NCBI GenBank assembly: GCA_002928495.1 | Contig: PERF01000002.1 | Coordinates: 1-60,862 of the forward strand | Direction of reading: 5' to 3' | DNA from: Methylobacter sp. | GTDB lineage: Bacteria > Pseudomonadota > Gammaproteobacteria > Methylococcales > Methylomonadaceae | DNA: 60,862 nt | Part shown: positions 9,358 to 18,238 of the stretch, one piece after another | How positions within the stretch are numbered: position 1 is the stretch's first letter | Layout of the letters: each line of letters starts with the position of its first letter | Notes under the pieces: model-generated | What the model was told of the DNA's origin: nothing | What the model saw: only the letters and a program-made list of their open reading frames with translations | Database searches by the model: none | Made by a program: the position numbers and the translations under genes

Positions 9358-9642
9358 CGCTTTGCGCACGTACGGCGGCACCAGCGCCGAGTTGAATTTA
9401 ATGCCGCCGCCCGAACGATCCCGCACCTTGGGGACTTTAACTGCCACACTACCCACTCCGGTGACGATCTCCCGCTCCGGCAAATAACCATTACGGACGA
9501 CGGTTTGCCGCCCGCGTAAATCAGTGACCTTGGCGTATTCCGCCAGGAACGCTTGCAACTCGGCTTCAACCGCCTGCTGAATCAAAGCCTTAGCTCCTCT
9601 TCGCAACAAATCCGTCAAAGGATCCTCAATGACCCTACACAT
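9358..9642 (-). pseudogene. N-terminal fragment of an IS256-family transposase
   Basis: Residues 1-95 of this frame match the start of Mutator/IS256 transposases: DPLTDLLRRGAKALIQQAVEAEL, RGRQTVVRNGYLPEREI, TGVGSVAVKVPKVRDRSGG and LVPPYVRKA. The catalytic DDE part is absent. The frame runs straight into the outer-membrane protein fragment, so a deletion has fused the two. An upstream ATG (MSKDKAKNWE..) is in another frame, which suggests a further frameshift near the start. Confidence 0.8.
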
Positions 9643-9784
9643 TCCCAGTTTTTTGCTTTATCTTTGCTCATGGCGTCTCTCATTTTTGCTGTTATTCAAT
9701 CTCGACAATCTTATTTCAGCAGAGGACGCCACCTCCCTTCAAGCTGCTATACACCAGATTCAGTTATAACTCCAGCAGCGCCTA

Positions 9785-9825
9785 AAGTGCCTACTTTTGG
9801 TGCCCACCCTACTACACTAGACCAG
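9785..9825. repeat. Dispersed-repeat-like sequence (GTAGGGTGGGCAC type)
   Basis: On the minus strand the bases around 9790-9825 read GTAGTAGGGTGGGCACC followed by AAAAGTAGGCACTTTAGGCG. From memory this motif class recurs in intergenic DNA of many bacterial genomes. No second full copy was found in this window, so the repeat status rests on recollection. Confidence 0.3.
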
Positions 9826-9836
9826 CCGAGGAAAAA

Positions 9837-9959
9837 ATGATTGGCGAGCAGCTGAGAGGGCTGCAAGCGTTGGGAGATTCGTTATCCGAAGACTTGTCGC
9901 GGCCAAGCGCGAGATCGCAAGAAGAATACCCTGTCAAGAAGCAGCCCAAAAGCCAATAA
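9837..9959 (+). CDS. Possible 40-aa ORF
   Basis: The frame MIGEQLRGLQALGDSLSEDL continues to KKQPKSQ. It is preceded by GAGG seven bases upstream. The protein is charged and helical with no recognised family. It could be the tail of a lost gene. The following 150 bases up to 10113 contain only short imperfect inverted repeats. Confidence 0.3.
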   Translation: MIGEQLRGLQALGDSLSEDLSRPSARSQEEYPVKKQPKSQ

Positions 9960-10113
9960 TTCGAGAATTCATAATGTCACCCATAGGGCATTATTTTGCT
10001 TTATTATAATGGTAGACGCGCGCACTCAAAATTAGGCTATCAATCCCCGCTGGAATTTGAGCGGGAATTCCATAGAAAGTCTGCCTAAGAAAGTATCCTG
10101 TTTTAGTTGACCA

Positions 10114-10428
10114 TTACACTTCCCTTGGTTCCAGATGGACGGTCACCTTAGCCATTAAAGCGATCCGGTAAATATCTTTGGTTACTTGGCATAACGCAAC
10201 ATGTGAAGGTAACAATCGTAGCGATTTCAAATCGATTAAGCCGCCATACAACAGGGCTGATAATAATATTTGTCCTGCTCGTATTTGCTTTACCGTTGAC
10301 TTGCCTTTTAATCGGGGTTTACCTTCAAGACGTTCAAGATAAAGTTCTGCTGAAGAAAAGAAATTGGCATCGGTTAAAGTTTGTTGAAATGCCTTTTGAA
10401 CAATTCTAATACTGGGTATCAGCGCGGC
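10114..10428 (-). pseudogene. Unidentified fragment, possibly integrase-like
   Basis: About 100 residues follow the PepSY gene on the same strand: SIRIVQKAFQQTLTDANFF, SAELYLERLEGKPRLKGKS, IRAGQILLSALLYGGLIDL, ending VHLEPREV. No start codon is available after the PepSY stop, and upstream the frame runs out of phase through that gene. It therefore looks like the remains of a larger gene. The GQ-LLSALLYGGL stretch is reminiscent of N-terminal regions of some tyrosine recombinases, but this is a guess. Confidence 0.35.
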
Positions 10429-11435
10429 TTGATAATGCGCCAGCCATGGTATAAGCCGCTGCCAACCAGAAAAAACAGGGCGGAGCCGAAAAGAACTAGC
10501 AGCCAATGGCCGTATATGCCCGGTAATTTGCCGCTATGCAGAGGATAGAGCAGCATAGTCCAATGAGAGGATGGCGTTTTGAGTCTAAGCAGTGTTCCAT
10601 TTTGACCGTCCACGAATCCCCAGCTTCCGTCCAGGAAGCGAAAACGCCACGGCTGGCTCGCGGTGGCCGGAAAGTAGATGCGCTCCAACGGAGAGTCGTG
10701 GTAACCATTAACCGCTGCATCGACCAGTCTGGGCAGCGATAACGTCATTAGCTGCTGCGTGGAAATTGGCGTCACAATTGCTGGCGGCGGGTCAAGCCAT
10801 TGCATCAATGGCCCAGCAAAGTTGAGCAGCGCTCCCAGCAAGGCCAGACCGGTGATGGGGCCGCCCAGTAATAATCCGGCCTTTCGATGAATTCTGATGG
10901 TTTTGACATAAGTGCTTGCGCCGCGCCGATGCAGTTTTGCTGTCATGGTGTGTCTGCACCATAGCCACAACCCCATCAGCCAAAGGAGTAACGTCCCCAG
11001 TCCGGCCGCGCTGGCGGCGATTTTCCCGGGCAGGCCCAACACGCTGCCTCGGTGTAGTTCCCGTAGCCAATCCAACCAATCCAAATCAGCAGTGCCCTTC
11101 ACCGCCAGAATGTCCGCTGTGCCGGGATGGACAAATACCAGCAACGGTTCCGGTCCGGCCAGCCGGGCTCTTGCGCTACGCTCCGGAGCCGTTTGCAAGA
11201 ATAACACCTCCAGGCGGTGGCGGGGATAATGGCGCCGGATGGCATCGGCCAATGCGGAGGCATCCTGTGACTGATAAACAGGGGTTGCCAGGCGATAAGG
11301 CAGCGCGGCATAGCGCAGGTCGTCGTAGAAGCCCAGAACGGTGCCGCTGGCGGCGATAATCAGTAAGGGAAGAGAAATTGCAATCCCCAGGTAAAGGTGG
11401 CCGAACCACAGTTTTTTGGTAACAGTCGCGCTCAT
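10419..11435 (-). CDS. PepSY-type iron-regulated inner-membrane protein
   Basis: A 338-aa protein with an N-terminal membrane segment (LYLGIAISLPLLIIAASGTVLGF), a periplasmic PepSY-like domain, further helices (LGTLLLWLMGLWLW, GGPITGLALLGALLNFAG) and a C-terminal helix (WLLVLFGSALFFLVGSGLYHGW). This is the architecture of PiuB/FoxB-like proteins, implicated in inner-membrane reduction of ferric siderophores. Its start overlaps the stop of the aldolase gene (ATGA), so it is the last gene of the siderophore operon. It probably handles iron release or uptake of the same siderophore. Confidence 0.85.
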   Translation of the reverse strand: MSATVTKKLWFGHLYLGIAISLPLLIIAASGTVLGFYDDLRYAALPYRLATPVYQSQDASALADAIRRHYPRHRLEVLFLQTAPERSARARLAGPEPLLVFVHPGTADILAVKGTADLDWLDWLRELHRGSVLGLPGKIAASAAGLGTLLLWLMGLWLWCRHTMTAKLHRRGASTYVKTIRIHRKAGLLLGGPITGLALLGALLNFAGPLMQWLDPPPAIVTPISTQQLMTLSLPRLVDAAVNGYHDSPLERIYFPATASQPWRFRFLDGSWGFVDGQNGTLLRLKTPSSHWTMLLYPLHSGKLPGIYGHWLLVLFGSALFFLVGSGLYHGWRIIKPR

Positions 11436-12208
11436 GGCAATGCCGGGCTTTGCCAATTTTGCAGGTATGCCTTGAATGCCCGGAAAGCGACGCCCCGGTC
11501 ATCGCCAAGAAGGAAAGCATGAACGCCACGCTGAAGCCAGTAATCGCCCTGTTCCGGCAGACGCGGCACGGCGCAGAACGGCACGTCGTGTTTGCAGCAG
11601 GCATCTGCGATGGTGAGGATGGCGGTCTGCACGTTAGGATGCTGAGCCTGGCCGGGCACGCCGTAAGATTGGGACAGGTCAATCGCCCCTTCCAGTACCA
11701 GGTCGATACCCGGCACGGAGACGATCGCGTCGATATTCTCTACGCCAGTCCGGTCTTCGATCATGACCGCGACCAGCAGCTCGGCGTTGGCTTGTTCAAA
11801 ATAGCTCGGCAGGTCCAGGCGGCCAAAACCCGTAGTGCGGCCGCCGCTGATGCCGCGTTGGCCCAGCGGATGGTAGCGGCTGGCGCTGACGGCGGCTTCT
11901 GCTTCGGCACGGCTTTGCACATGGGGGACTACGATGCCTTGCGCGCCGCTGTCCAGGGCGCGCAAAACCGCGGCGGGATCCATGCCGGGCACGCGTACCA
12001 AGGCGGTAAGGCTGGCGCATTCCGCAGCTCGGATCATGTTTTCCAGGGTTTCCGGATTGCTGTTCACATGTTCCAGGTCCAGGATGACGAAGTCGTATCC
12101 GGCATAACCTAGCATTTCCACCAGCAACGGCGACGGCACCGAATTCAGCAGCCCGTATACGGCATTACCGTTACGCAGGGACTGTTTCAGTTTATTAGTT
12201 TGCAGCAT
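11432..12208 (-). CDS. HpcH/HpaI-family aldolase, SbnG-like citrate synthase
   Basis: A 258-aa TIM-barrel protein of the HpcH/HpaI class. It shows FVILDLEHVNSNPETLENMIRAAE, VRVPGMDPAAVLRALDSGAQGIVVPHV and VMIEDRTGVENIDAIVSVPGIDLVLEGAIDLSQS. In staphyloferrin B clusters the member SbnG condenses oxaloacetate and acetyl-CoA to citrate for the siderophore. Its place between the decarboxylase and the membrane protein of a NIS cluster supports that role. The start is set at 12208, overlapping the upstream gene by 14 bases. A longer frame exists but runs through the decarboxylase gene. A catabolic aldolase role is less likely here. Confidence 0.85.
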   Translation of the reverse strand: MLQTNKLKQSLRNGNAVYGLLNSVPSPLLVEMLGYAGYDFVILDLEHVNSNPETLENMIRAAECASLTALVRVPGMDPAAVLRALDSGAQGIVVPHVQSRAEAEAAVSASRYHPLGQRGISGGRTTGFGRLDLPSYFEQANAELLVAVMIEDRTGVENIDAIVSVPGIDLVLEGAIDLSQSYGVPGQAQHPNVQTAILTIADACCKHDVPFCAVPRLPEQGDYWLQRGVHAFLLGDDRGVAFRAFKAYLQNWQSPALP

Positions 12209-13418
12209 GAATCGGCTCCTGTGCCGGTAGATAGATGTGCTGCGGATGCGGGTGGCGTAGAAAATCGTGATGGGAGATATGCCAGGCGTAGGCTCCGGCA
12301 TAAGGAAATAGCAGCAGGTCGCCGACCCGCAGCCGCTCCACCGATGCATCAGTGGCTAAGACATCTTTCGGGGTGCAGAGCTGGCCTACCACGGTGATTT
12401 CCGCCTGCTCCACGCCGGGCCGGGGAAACGGATAGGGCCAGTGTTCGCGCGGCAATACCAAAAACGGATGGCTATGGCCTTGGGCGTAAGGCGTGCGGAA
12501 ATGGTGGCTGCCGCCGCGGCCGACCGCGAAATGGCGGCCGAAGCATTGTTTGATGTCCAGTACCTGCATCACATAATAGCCGCAGGCCGCCGTCAGGTAG
12601 CGGCCCGGTTCGAAGCGGATGCGCCAGTCGTCCATGTTTTCGCATTTTACCAATGCCGCCAAACCGGCGCTGAAAGCCGGCCAGTCGAATTGCCGGCCGG
12701 GTTCGCGGTAATTGATCCCGATGCCGCCGCCGACGTTGAGGTGGTTAATAGTGAGCCCGAATTGCTCCCGCCATTGCCGCGCCTGCCGGAAATAACGCGC
12801 AAGCAAGGCCAGATGGGCGCCGGCATCCAATTGGTGGGACATCAGGTGGAAGTGGAAACCGTGCAAACGGATTTCCGGGTGCCGCGCCAGCCATGCCAGG
12901 CATTCCGGCAGTTGCCCGGCGTCTATGCCGAACGGCGTGGCCCGGCCGCCCATGGTCAAGGTGGTGGCCGGTACGCCGTCCAGGGCCAGGTTGATACGCA
13001 ACAATACATCGGCCTGCCTGTTCATGTTTCGAGCCAGCCAGGCCAGGCGCCGCAACTCGCCCAGGCTTTCAACGTGCAGCAACTCCACGCCTTGCTCCAG
13101 CGCGGCGGCCAGCTCCGTATCCAGCTTGCCGGGACCGCCGAAAATCACCGGCGTATCCGGAAAATGGCGGTGTACCCAGTCCAGCTCGCCGCCGGAGGCA
13201 ACCTCGAAACCGCGCACATGCGGCGCCAGGGTTTGCAGGATCGGCAGGTCGGAATTCGCCTTGACCGCATAAAAGAGCTCGCAGTTGTCCGGCAGCGTAG
13301 CGGCCAACCCGGCTGCATGCTTATCCAATGCCGCCAAGTCGTAGATATAGGCGCATAAAGGCTCATCGGTGCAGGCGAGATGAACGGCGTCCGTCACTCG
13401 TGCTAACGATCGGTTCAT
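12195..13418 (-). CDS. PLP-dependent (type III) amino-acid decarboxylase, SbnH-like
   Basis: A 407-aa alanine-racemase-fold decarboxylase. The PLP lysine lies in LFYAVKANSD, the phosphate loop in NVGGGIGINY and FEPGRY, and the catalytic Cys in VGQLCTPKDVLA. Relatives include DAP/ornithine decarboxylases and SbnH, which decarboxylates a citryl-diaminopropionate intermediate in staphyloferrin B synthesis. The ATG at 13418 is preferred over 13427 because GGGAG stands nine bases before it and directly abuts the other. The gene starts just after the NIS synthetase stop and overlaps the next gene. The exact substrate cannot be read from the sequence. Confidence 0.88.
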   Translation of the reverse strand: MNRSLARVTDAVHLACTDEPLCAYIYDLAALDKHAAGLAATLPDNCELFYAVKANSDLPILQTLAPHVRGFEVASGGELDWVHRHFPDTPVIFGGPGKLDTELAAALEQGVELLHVESLGELRRLAWLARNMNRQADVLLRINLALDGVPATTLTMGGRATPFGIDAGQLPECLAWLARHPEIRLHGFHFHLMSHQLDAGAHLALLARYFRQARQWREQFGLTINHLNVGGGIGINYREPGRQFDWPAFSAGLAALVKCENMDDWRIRFEPGRYLTAACGYYVMQVLDIKQCFGRHFAVGRGGSHHFRTPYAQGHSHPFLVLPREHWPYPFPRPGVEQAEITVVGQLCTPKDVLATDASVERLRVGDLLLFPYAGAYAWHISHHDFLRHPHPQHIYLPAQEPIHAAN

Positions 13419-13419
13419 G

Positions 13420-15243
13420 TCACGCATCTCCCAGGTAAGCCAGCGGGCTGGGCAACGGCAGGTAGGTGGAATCGCGGTCCGGACGTTTGTAAAAGCGGTT
13501 GATCAGGTTGGCCTTGGCCGGGAAGGGCGCGCCGGACAGCAGGGCATTGATGCGCCGCACCGCATTCGGGTTGCCGTGCTGGGCCAGGTAACAGCGTAAC
13601 TGCTGGCCGACGATACGCCACAAGCGCGGCTCCAGCGACGGGCGGAAGACGCTCAATTGCGCCACGGCCTCGCAGAAATTGTTGACCAGCAGGCAATAGG
13701 CGATACGATTCCAGCCTTGGTCTTCACTATAAAACAGTGCTTGCCGAACCCGTGCGTCGACAGCGTCGAGCGGAACCGCGTTGAATCGTCCGGCTACCAG
13801 TTTGACACCCTCGAAATCGCGCAGCCAGACGTGGCTGGGCCAGTCATGGGTCAAGCCGATCAGCACGTTTTGCAAATGCGGTTCGAAAACGATGCCGTGG
13901 TCGAAAAAGCAATGCAGCACCGGCGGCAGCAGCTGTTCGACATAGGCCGAGAACCAGTCTTCCGCTACCGTATCCCACAGCGAAGCTTGTCTTCGCGCCA
14001 ACCGGCCGATAATGTCCGCCAGCCGTGCCTGGCCCCGCGTATGATTGCCGAACAGGGAACCGGCCAGTAACGGCGTCGTTGCGGCAGTGTCCGCCGGGTC
14101 CAGTCCCTGGCGCAGGATCAGGCCGAAACCTTCCGCCGCCTCCCGCTCGGCTGGAGTTTCATTGCTGCCCAGACGGACAGACGCGTAGGCCGGTTCCTCC
14201 AGTATCCGCAGGCTGGGGAATTGCGCGGCCAGGCGCGGCCCGACGGTTCGCATGATGCGGGTGACTTGCAATGCTCCGGCCAGTTCGTAAATGGCGTTCT
14301 TGCGCACGCAATTGGTGATGCGCACATGCAGGGAACATTTGTAAAAATAGGGATTGTCCGGATGGAACAAGGTGCGTATCGACGAGGTGGCGAAATAGGC
14401 CGGACCCTGCAGACCCAGGTCGCGCAGCCGGTCCTGTTCGAGGGCCGCCTGTACGGCCGGCCGGGACAGTAAATAACGTGCTTGCCAGGGATGCGCCGGC
14501 AGCAGGGCGAAGTCGTCGTCCGCTTCCAGGCCGGCGGGCACCTGGGCGGCCAGCAAGGAATCGGCGGATTCCGGCAGCAGCGATTGCTGGAGCCAGTGTT
14601 CGCGGCGCACCGCGAAATAATGCAGCGGGAAGCGGGCGCGCAACTCCGGGGCGTAGCGTTGCAGATCCTCGGCCGAAAAGCCTTGCCGGCTCTTCGGGGC
14701 TGGGTGGAATGGATGGCCGAATGACAAAGACTGCTCGGAATCCAGATAGGCGGCCAAGGTTTTTTGAGGTGCAGGCGGTTGCGGTGCCGCGAGAATAGCG
14801 CAAGTCACCACAACGCTGTCGCGGATTTGTTCGAGCAGTTCTTCATTGAACGGGACATAGTTTTGGCTGGCCAGGTCGCGCAGCAGCAAGGTGGCCAAGG
14901 TGCGCCAGTCCAGAGGCGCCCAGGGCCGTCCCGGCGATTTGTGGTAAAAAGGCGAGCGATAGCGGTAGTTGCCGGTAGCCGAAGCTTGATCGACTGCCAC
15001 TAGCAAGCGTTCCCCGCTGTGCGGCAACAGGATGTGCATGGCTTTTCCGCCGCCTTGCCTTAGCGCCGTTCGTAACGCCATAGGCCAATCGCCTTGGCCG
15101 AACAGCGGGCCGATGCCGATTTGCCCGGCCGGACCGGCGACTTCCCGGCAATAGCAATTGAGCAAGGTTTCCAGGCTGCGCTGGCCGGCTTGATCCTCGG
15201 CCGAACAAGTTTGGTAAAAAGCTTGCAGTGCTTGATGTCTCAT
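13420..15243 (-). CDS. NIS siderophore synthetase (IucA/IucC family), second copy
   Basis: A 607-aa NRPS-independent siderophore synthetase that couples a carboxylate such as citrate to an amine using ATP. Family signatures are visible in order: FGHPFHPAPKSRQGFS, LLPAHPWQ, the ATP-binding TSSIRTLFHPDNPYFYKCSLH with ITNCVRKN, and HGIVFEPHLQN near the metal site. A FhuF-like C-terminal part follows (CLLVNNFCEAVAQL). The start at 15243 has GGAG seven to eight bases upstream; the longer open frame overlaps the MFS gene and is not used. It lies 17 bases after the exporter gene in the same operon. Confidence 0.93.
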   Translation of the reverse strand: MRHQALQAFYQTCSAEDQAGQRSLETLLNCYCREVAGPAGQIGIGPLFGQGDWPMALRTALRQGGGKAMHILLPHSGERLLVAVDQASATGNYRYRSPFYHKSPGRPWAPLDWRTLATLLLRDLASQNYVPFNEELLEQIRDSVVVTCAILAAPQPPAPQKTLAAYLDSEQSLSFGHPFHPAPKSRQGFSAEDLQRYAPELRARFPLHYFAVRREHWLQQSLLPESADSLLAAQVPAGLEADDDFALLPAHPWQARYLLSRPAVQAALEQDRLRDLGLQGPAYFATSSIRTLFHPDNPYFYKCSLHVRITNCVRKNAIYELAGALQVTRIMRTVGPRLAAQFPSLRILEEPAYASVRLGSNETPAEREAAEGFGLILRQGLDPADTAATTPLLAGSLFGNHTRGQARLADIIGRLARRQASLWDTVAEDWFSAYVEQLLPPVLHCFFDHGIVFEPHLQNVLIGLTHDWPSHVWLRDFEGVKLVAGRFNAVPLDAVDARVRQALFYSEDQGWNRIAYCLLVNNFCEAVAQLSVFRPSLEPRLWRIVGQQLRCYLAQHGNPNAVRRINALLSGAPFPAKANLINRFYKRPDRDSTYLPLPSPLAYLGDA

Positions 15244-15260
15244 GATCTGTCTCCAAAGGG

Positions 15261-16433
15261 TCAAATATTTTCGGTGCGGGGGCGGCAACAGTTTGATATT
15301 GCCAGCCAAGCGGCGGCCGCGGTCATAATCCCGGCGCCGAGTAAAAAAGGTGTGTGCGGGCCGAAACCATCCACGATGGCCCCGGCAGCCAGGCCGGCGG
15401 CTACCGCGCCCCATTTCGAGCCACTTTCCAGCCAGCCGAAGGTGCGTCCGGCATTGCTTTCATGAATCAGGGCCGCCACCAGCGCATGCAGTGCAATAAA
15501 GCTGCCAGTCATGGCCAATCCCATCAATGTCCGCCACAGGATCAAACCCATCAGGCTTTGCGCCTGGGCCTGGCCGAACAGGGTGACGGCCATTAACAGG
15601 AACAGCCATGCCAAGCCGTTCGGCGATACCCGTTGCCCGAAACGGCCGGCCAGGACGCCGGCCGTCGCAAGGTAAAGCAGGTTGGGCACGCCGAACAGCA
15701 GGCCGGCCAGTTCGACGGAGACCGATTCCAAACCTTGGGCGTAAGGGATGAAGTAAGGGAAGGTAGCGACGGTCGCGAAAACAAAAGCAAATTGCAGCAG
15801 GTAAACATTGTTTGCCGGCAGCAGCGGCGGACCCGCGGCGGTGTTTTTCGGCCGATAGCTGTCGTCTGCGGTTTTCGCCGGTTCGGGCAATAGCCAAAGC
15901 AGCAAGGCCGCAGCCAGCGGCAATAGAGCCAGGTAGCGGTAAAGCTCTATCGGCGAAACCGAAGCGGCGAACAGCCCCAGCACGGCGGGCGCCACGACCA
16001 GGGCGGCGCGCGCGGAGCCTTGCATCAAGGTCAGGCTGCGGGCCAGGGTGGAGCCGCTGGATAGGGTCGCTAAATAAGCATTGGAAGCGGCGAAGGTGCC
16101 GCCCAGCATCCCCTGTAAAGCCAAAGCCAGAAAAAACAGTTCGGTGTCATGGCTAAAGCCTGCCAGCAGGAAGCTTGCCGATAGCCCCAGTTGCGCGCGC
16201 AGCAATGAGATTTTTTTGCCGACCTGATCGGCAAACAGGCCCCACCAGGGACTGGATAGCGCCGTGAAAAACGTCGGGACGACGTAAAACCAGCCGACCA
16301 GGTAAGTATTGCTGTTGTGTAGCGACTGGCTGAGTATCAACGCGAAAAACGGCGGCATGCCGAGAGCGGCGAATGCCGCGATAAAGTGGCAAAACATGAC
16401 CACGCTCACCATGCGGCGCTCAACGATCGTCAC
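15261..16433 (-). CDS. MFS transporter, probable siderophore exporter
   Basis: A 390-aa protein with about twelve hydrophobic helices and the MFS loop motif after helix 2 (WWGLFADQVGKKISLLRAQ). It resembles SbnD- or LbtB-type exporters found between NIS synthetase genes. It probably moves the finished carboxylate siderophore across the inner membrane. It starts at a GTG that overlaps the stop of the upstream synthetase (GTGA), so translation is likely coupled. Import or another substrate cannot be excluded from sequence alone. Confidence 0.87.
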   Translation of the reverse strand: MTIVERRMVSVVMFCHFIAAFAALGMPPFFALILSQSLHNSNTYLVGWFYVVPTFFTALSSPWWGLFADQVGKKISLLRAQLGLSASFLLAGFSHDTELFFLALALQGMLGGTFAASNAYLATLSSGSTLARSLTLMQGSARAALVVAPAVLGLFAASVSPIELYRYLALLPLAAALLLWLLPEPAKTADDSYRPKNTAAGPPLLPANNVYLLQFAFVFATVATFPYFIPYAQGLESVSVELAGLLFGVPNLLYLATAGVLAGRFGQRVSPNGLAWLFLLMAVTLFGQAQAQSLMGLILWRTLMGLAMTGSFIALHALVAALIHESNAGRTFGWLESGSKWGAVAAGLAAGAIVDGFGPHTPFLLGAGIMTAAAAWLAISNCCRPRTENI

Positions 16434-18238
16434 AAGCCCGCCTTCAGGAAGTTAGGCCCGCTTTTTCCGTAGAACTTATTGACGTCGGTAGCGCCGGTTG
16501 CGGATTTGGGTTTCAGGCTGGCCGCGGTCAGCAGGTATTTGACGTATTGACGGTCGTCTTCAAGCAGGATGCGGCGCGCCAATGCGGTGTCTTCCCCTTG
16601 CCCGGCCAGTTCCGTCAGCAATGCCTCTATCTTGCCGCGCACGCAGCCGTAGAGTTGATTGCGGCTTAAGTGGTCAAGCCCCGCCAATCCTTCGATCAGG
16701 ACGGCGATATTGAGTTGCAAGGTGATGGTGGTGAACATCTGCGCCAGCGGCAATTCGTCGTCCACTACAATACGGCGGTCCTGCAAGCCGTCCACGAACA
16801 TTGCTAGCGAAGGCCACCGGGCTGCGAAGTGGGCGCGATGGATGCGCGGCGCGTCGTTATCTTTCAGCAACAGGCGCAGGGCCGGCGTCCCGGTGCCGAG
16901 CGCCAGCATGGTATTTTGCTGGTTGGATTCTAGTGCGATGCCGTAGCGCAGCCACAAAACCAGGTGAATGCGTAAGGTCGTCTCCAGATAGGCGTCGAGA
17001 AAATCCTCCAGCCGGCCGGCAAAAAAACGCTGCGCCAGTTCTTCGGCCACCGACAAGCCTTGCGGCGCGGCCGCGAGCAGGCCCGCGACCGGCACCACGG
17101 TAGCTTGCTCCAATCCAGCCGGATAGCGGCGCAGAATATAACCCAATTCGGGCAGGTGGTTGATATGGGCGCCGATGCTTTCATCGGTCAGCAGCAAGCG
17201 TCCGGCGATGTCCGCGTCCTGCGCCGCTATCCGCCCGAGCAGGCTTTGCACGGCATGGCCATCGGCGATGGTGCCGGGCTTGATGGTGCGTATGTTTTTG
17301 CCGCCCAAAGTTCGGATGGCCATCGGCAGTTTGATGTGCAGCCCCGGCTTGCCTTGCACCGCCAAGGTCCGTACCGACAAGGTCGGCAGGACTTCCAGAT
17401 AGGATTTGGGCGCCAGCAGGAGTTTGCCTTGCAAGCCGTTCGCCTCGGCCAACGCATCCAGCATTTGCTGCGTAAACAACGGGTGAACCGGCAACAGCAC
17501 ATGATCGCCGCTCAAGCGGGCGTCGAGCCCGACGTCCGCAAAGCTGGGCGATAGCTCTTGCAGGCTTTCCGCAATCTCCGGGCCGAAATGAATAGCCTTG
17601 GCCGCCGCGACCCAGCGCAACTGAAAAGGGCGCTGGAATTCCGGGGCGTATAAGGCCAGATCGTCCGGGGCAAGGCCCAGTTTCGCGCGCGCCGTCGGAT
17701 ATAAAGGGTGATCGAGAAACGCGGCCAGACGCTCGTAGTGCAATTGCCGTTCCTGCCAGCGCGGGCTGAGCTGTGCATCTTGGCTGCTATGCAGCAGTTC
17801 GGCGAAATAGCGCTGCCTTTCTTTTGAGCACAAAATGCCGTGCTCGACGGCGGTCAGACATTCCAGGGCATAATTTTCAAAGTCCACCGCTGAGACTTGA
17901 TCCAGCCCTTGCCGGAACAGCGCGAGAATGGCGAGTATATCGTCCAGCCGGCCGTAGCCGCTGTTGCTTTGCCAAACCAGCGGAAGATCGTGTAACGTCC
18001 ATTCCTGCATGAAGCTGCAAGGTTGAACCGGAATCCACAGGCGGCCGTCGCCCAGATGCTCGACGGCGAGCCAATGGCTGGGGCGCACCGGGAGATCGGA
18101 CCATGGCGCTTCGTCCGCAGCGACAATTTCCCCTCGACTTATTATTTCCCGCACGTCTTCCCGCAACAGCGCATCGATGACGCGCCGGCAGATATAGTCC
18201 TGTTGATTTTTGTCCATAAGTTCCGGCATTCCGCTCAT
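16430..18238 (-). CDS. NIS siderophore synthetase (IucA/IucC family), first copy
   Basis: A 602-aa relative of SbnE/AcsD/IucA synthetases. It shows LLPVHPLFTQQMLD, the ATP-binding stretch LSVRTLAVQGKPGLHIKLPMAIRTLGGKNIR, ESIGAHINHLPELGYILRR, and RYGIALESNQQNTML with LLLKDNDAPRIH toward the C-terminus. The two synthetases of this cluster are clearly different from each other, so they likely carry out successive condensations. The ATG at 18238 overlaps the ATP-grasp stop (TGATG) and has GGGAG nine bases upstream; earlier methionines are ignored. Confidence 0.93.
   Translation of the reverse strand: MSGMPELMDKNQQDYICRRVIDALLREDVREIISRGEIVAADEAPWSDLPVRPSHWLAVEHLGDGRLWIPVQPCSFMQEWTLHDLPLVWQSNSGYGRLDDILAILALFRQGLDQVSAVDFENYALECLTAVEHGILCSKERQRYFAELLHSSQDAQLSPRWQERQLHYERLAAFLDHPLYPTARAKLGLAPDDLALYAPEFQRPFQLRWVAAAKAIHFGPEIAESLQELSPSFADVGLDARLSGDHVLLPVHPLFTQQMLDALAEANGLQGKLLLAPKSYLEVLPTLSVRTLAVQGKPGLHIKLPMAIRTLGGKNIRTIKPGTIADGHAVQSLLGRIAAQDADIAGRLLLTDESIGAHINHLPELGYILRRYPAGLEQATVVPVAGLLAAAPQGLSVAEELAQRFFAGRLEDFLDAYLETTLRIHLVLWLRYGIALESNQQNTMLALGTGTPALRLLLKDNDAPRIHRAHFAARWPSLAMFVDGLQDRRIVVDDELPLAQMFTTITLQLNIAVLIEGLAGLDHLSRNQLYGCVRGKIEALLTELAGQGEDTALARRILLEDDRQYVKYLLTAASLKPKSATGATDVNKFYGKSGPNFLKAGL

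Noticed and set aside
10203-10409. Plus-strand hydrophobic ORF antisense to the integrase-like fragment
   Set aside because: No ribosome binding site, and it lies opposite a frame with more protein-like composition.
12441-13358. Long plus-strand ORFs opposite the siderophore genes (also 14478-14798, 17060-17554, 19615-20217)
   Set aside because: Antisense shadows of GC-rich coding DNA. The minus-strand genes have clear motifs.
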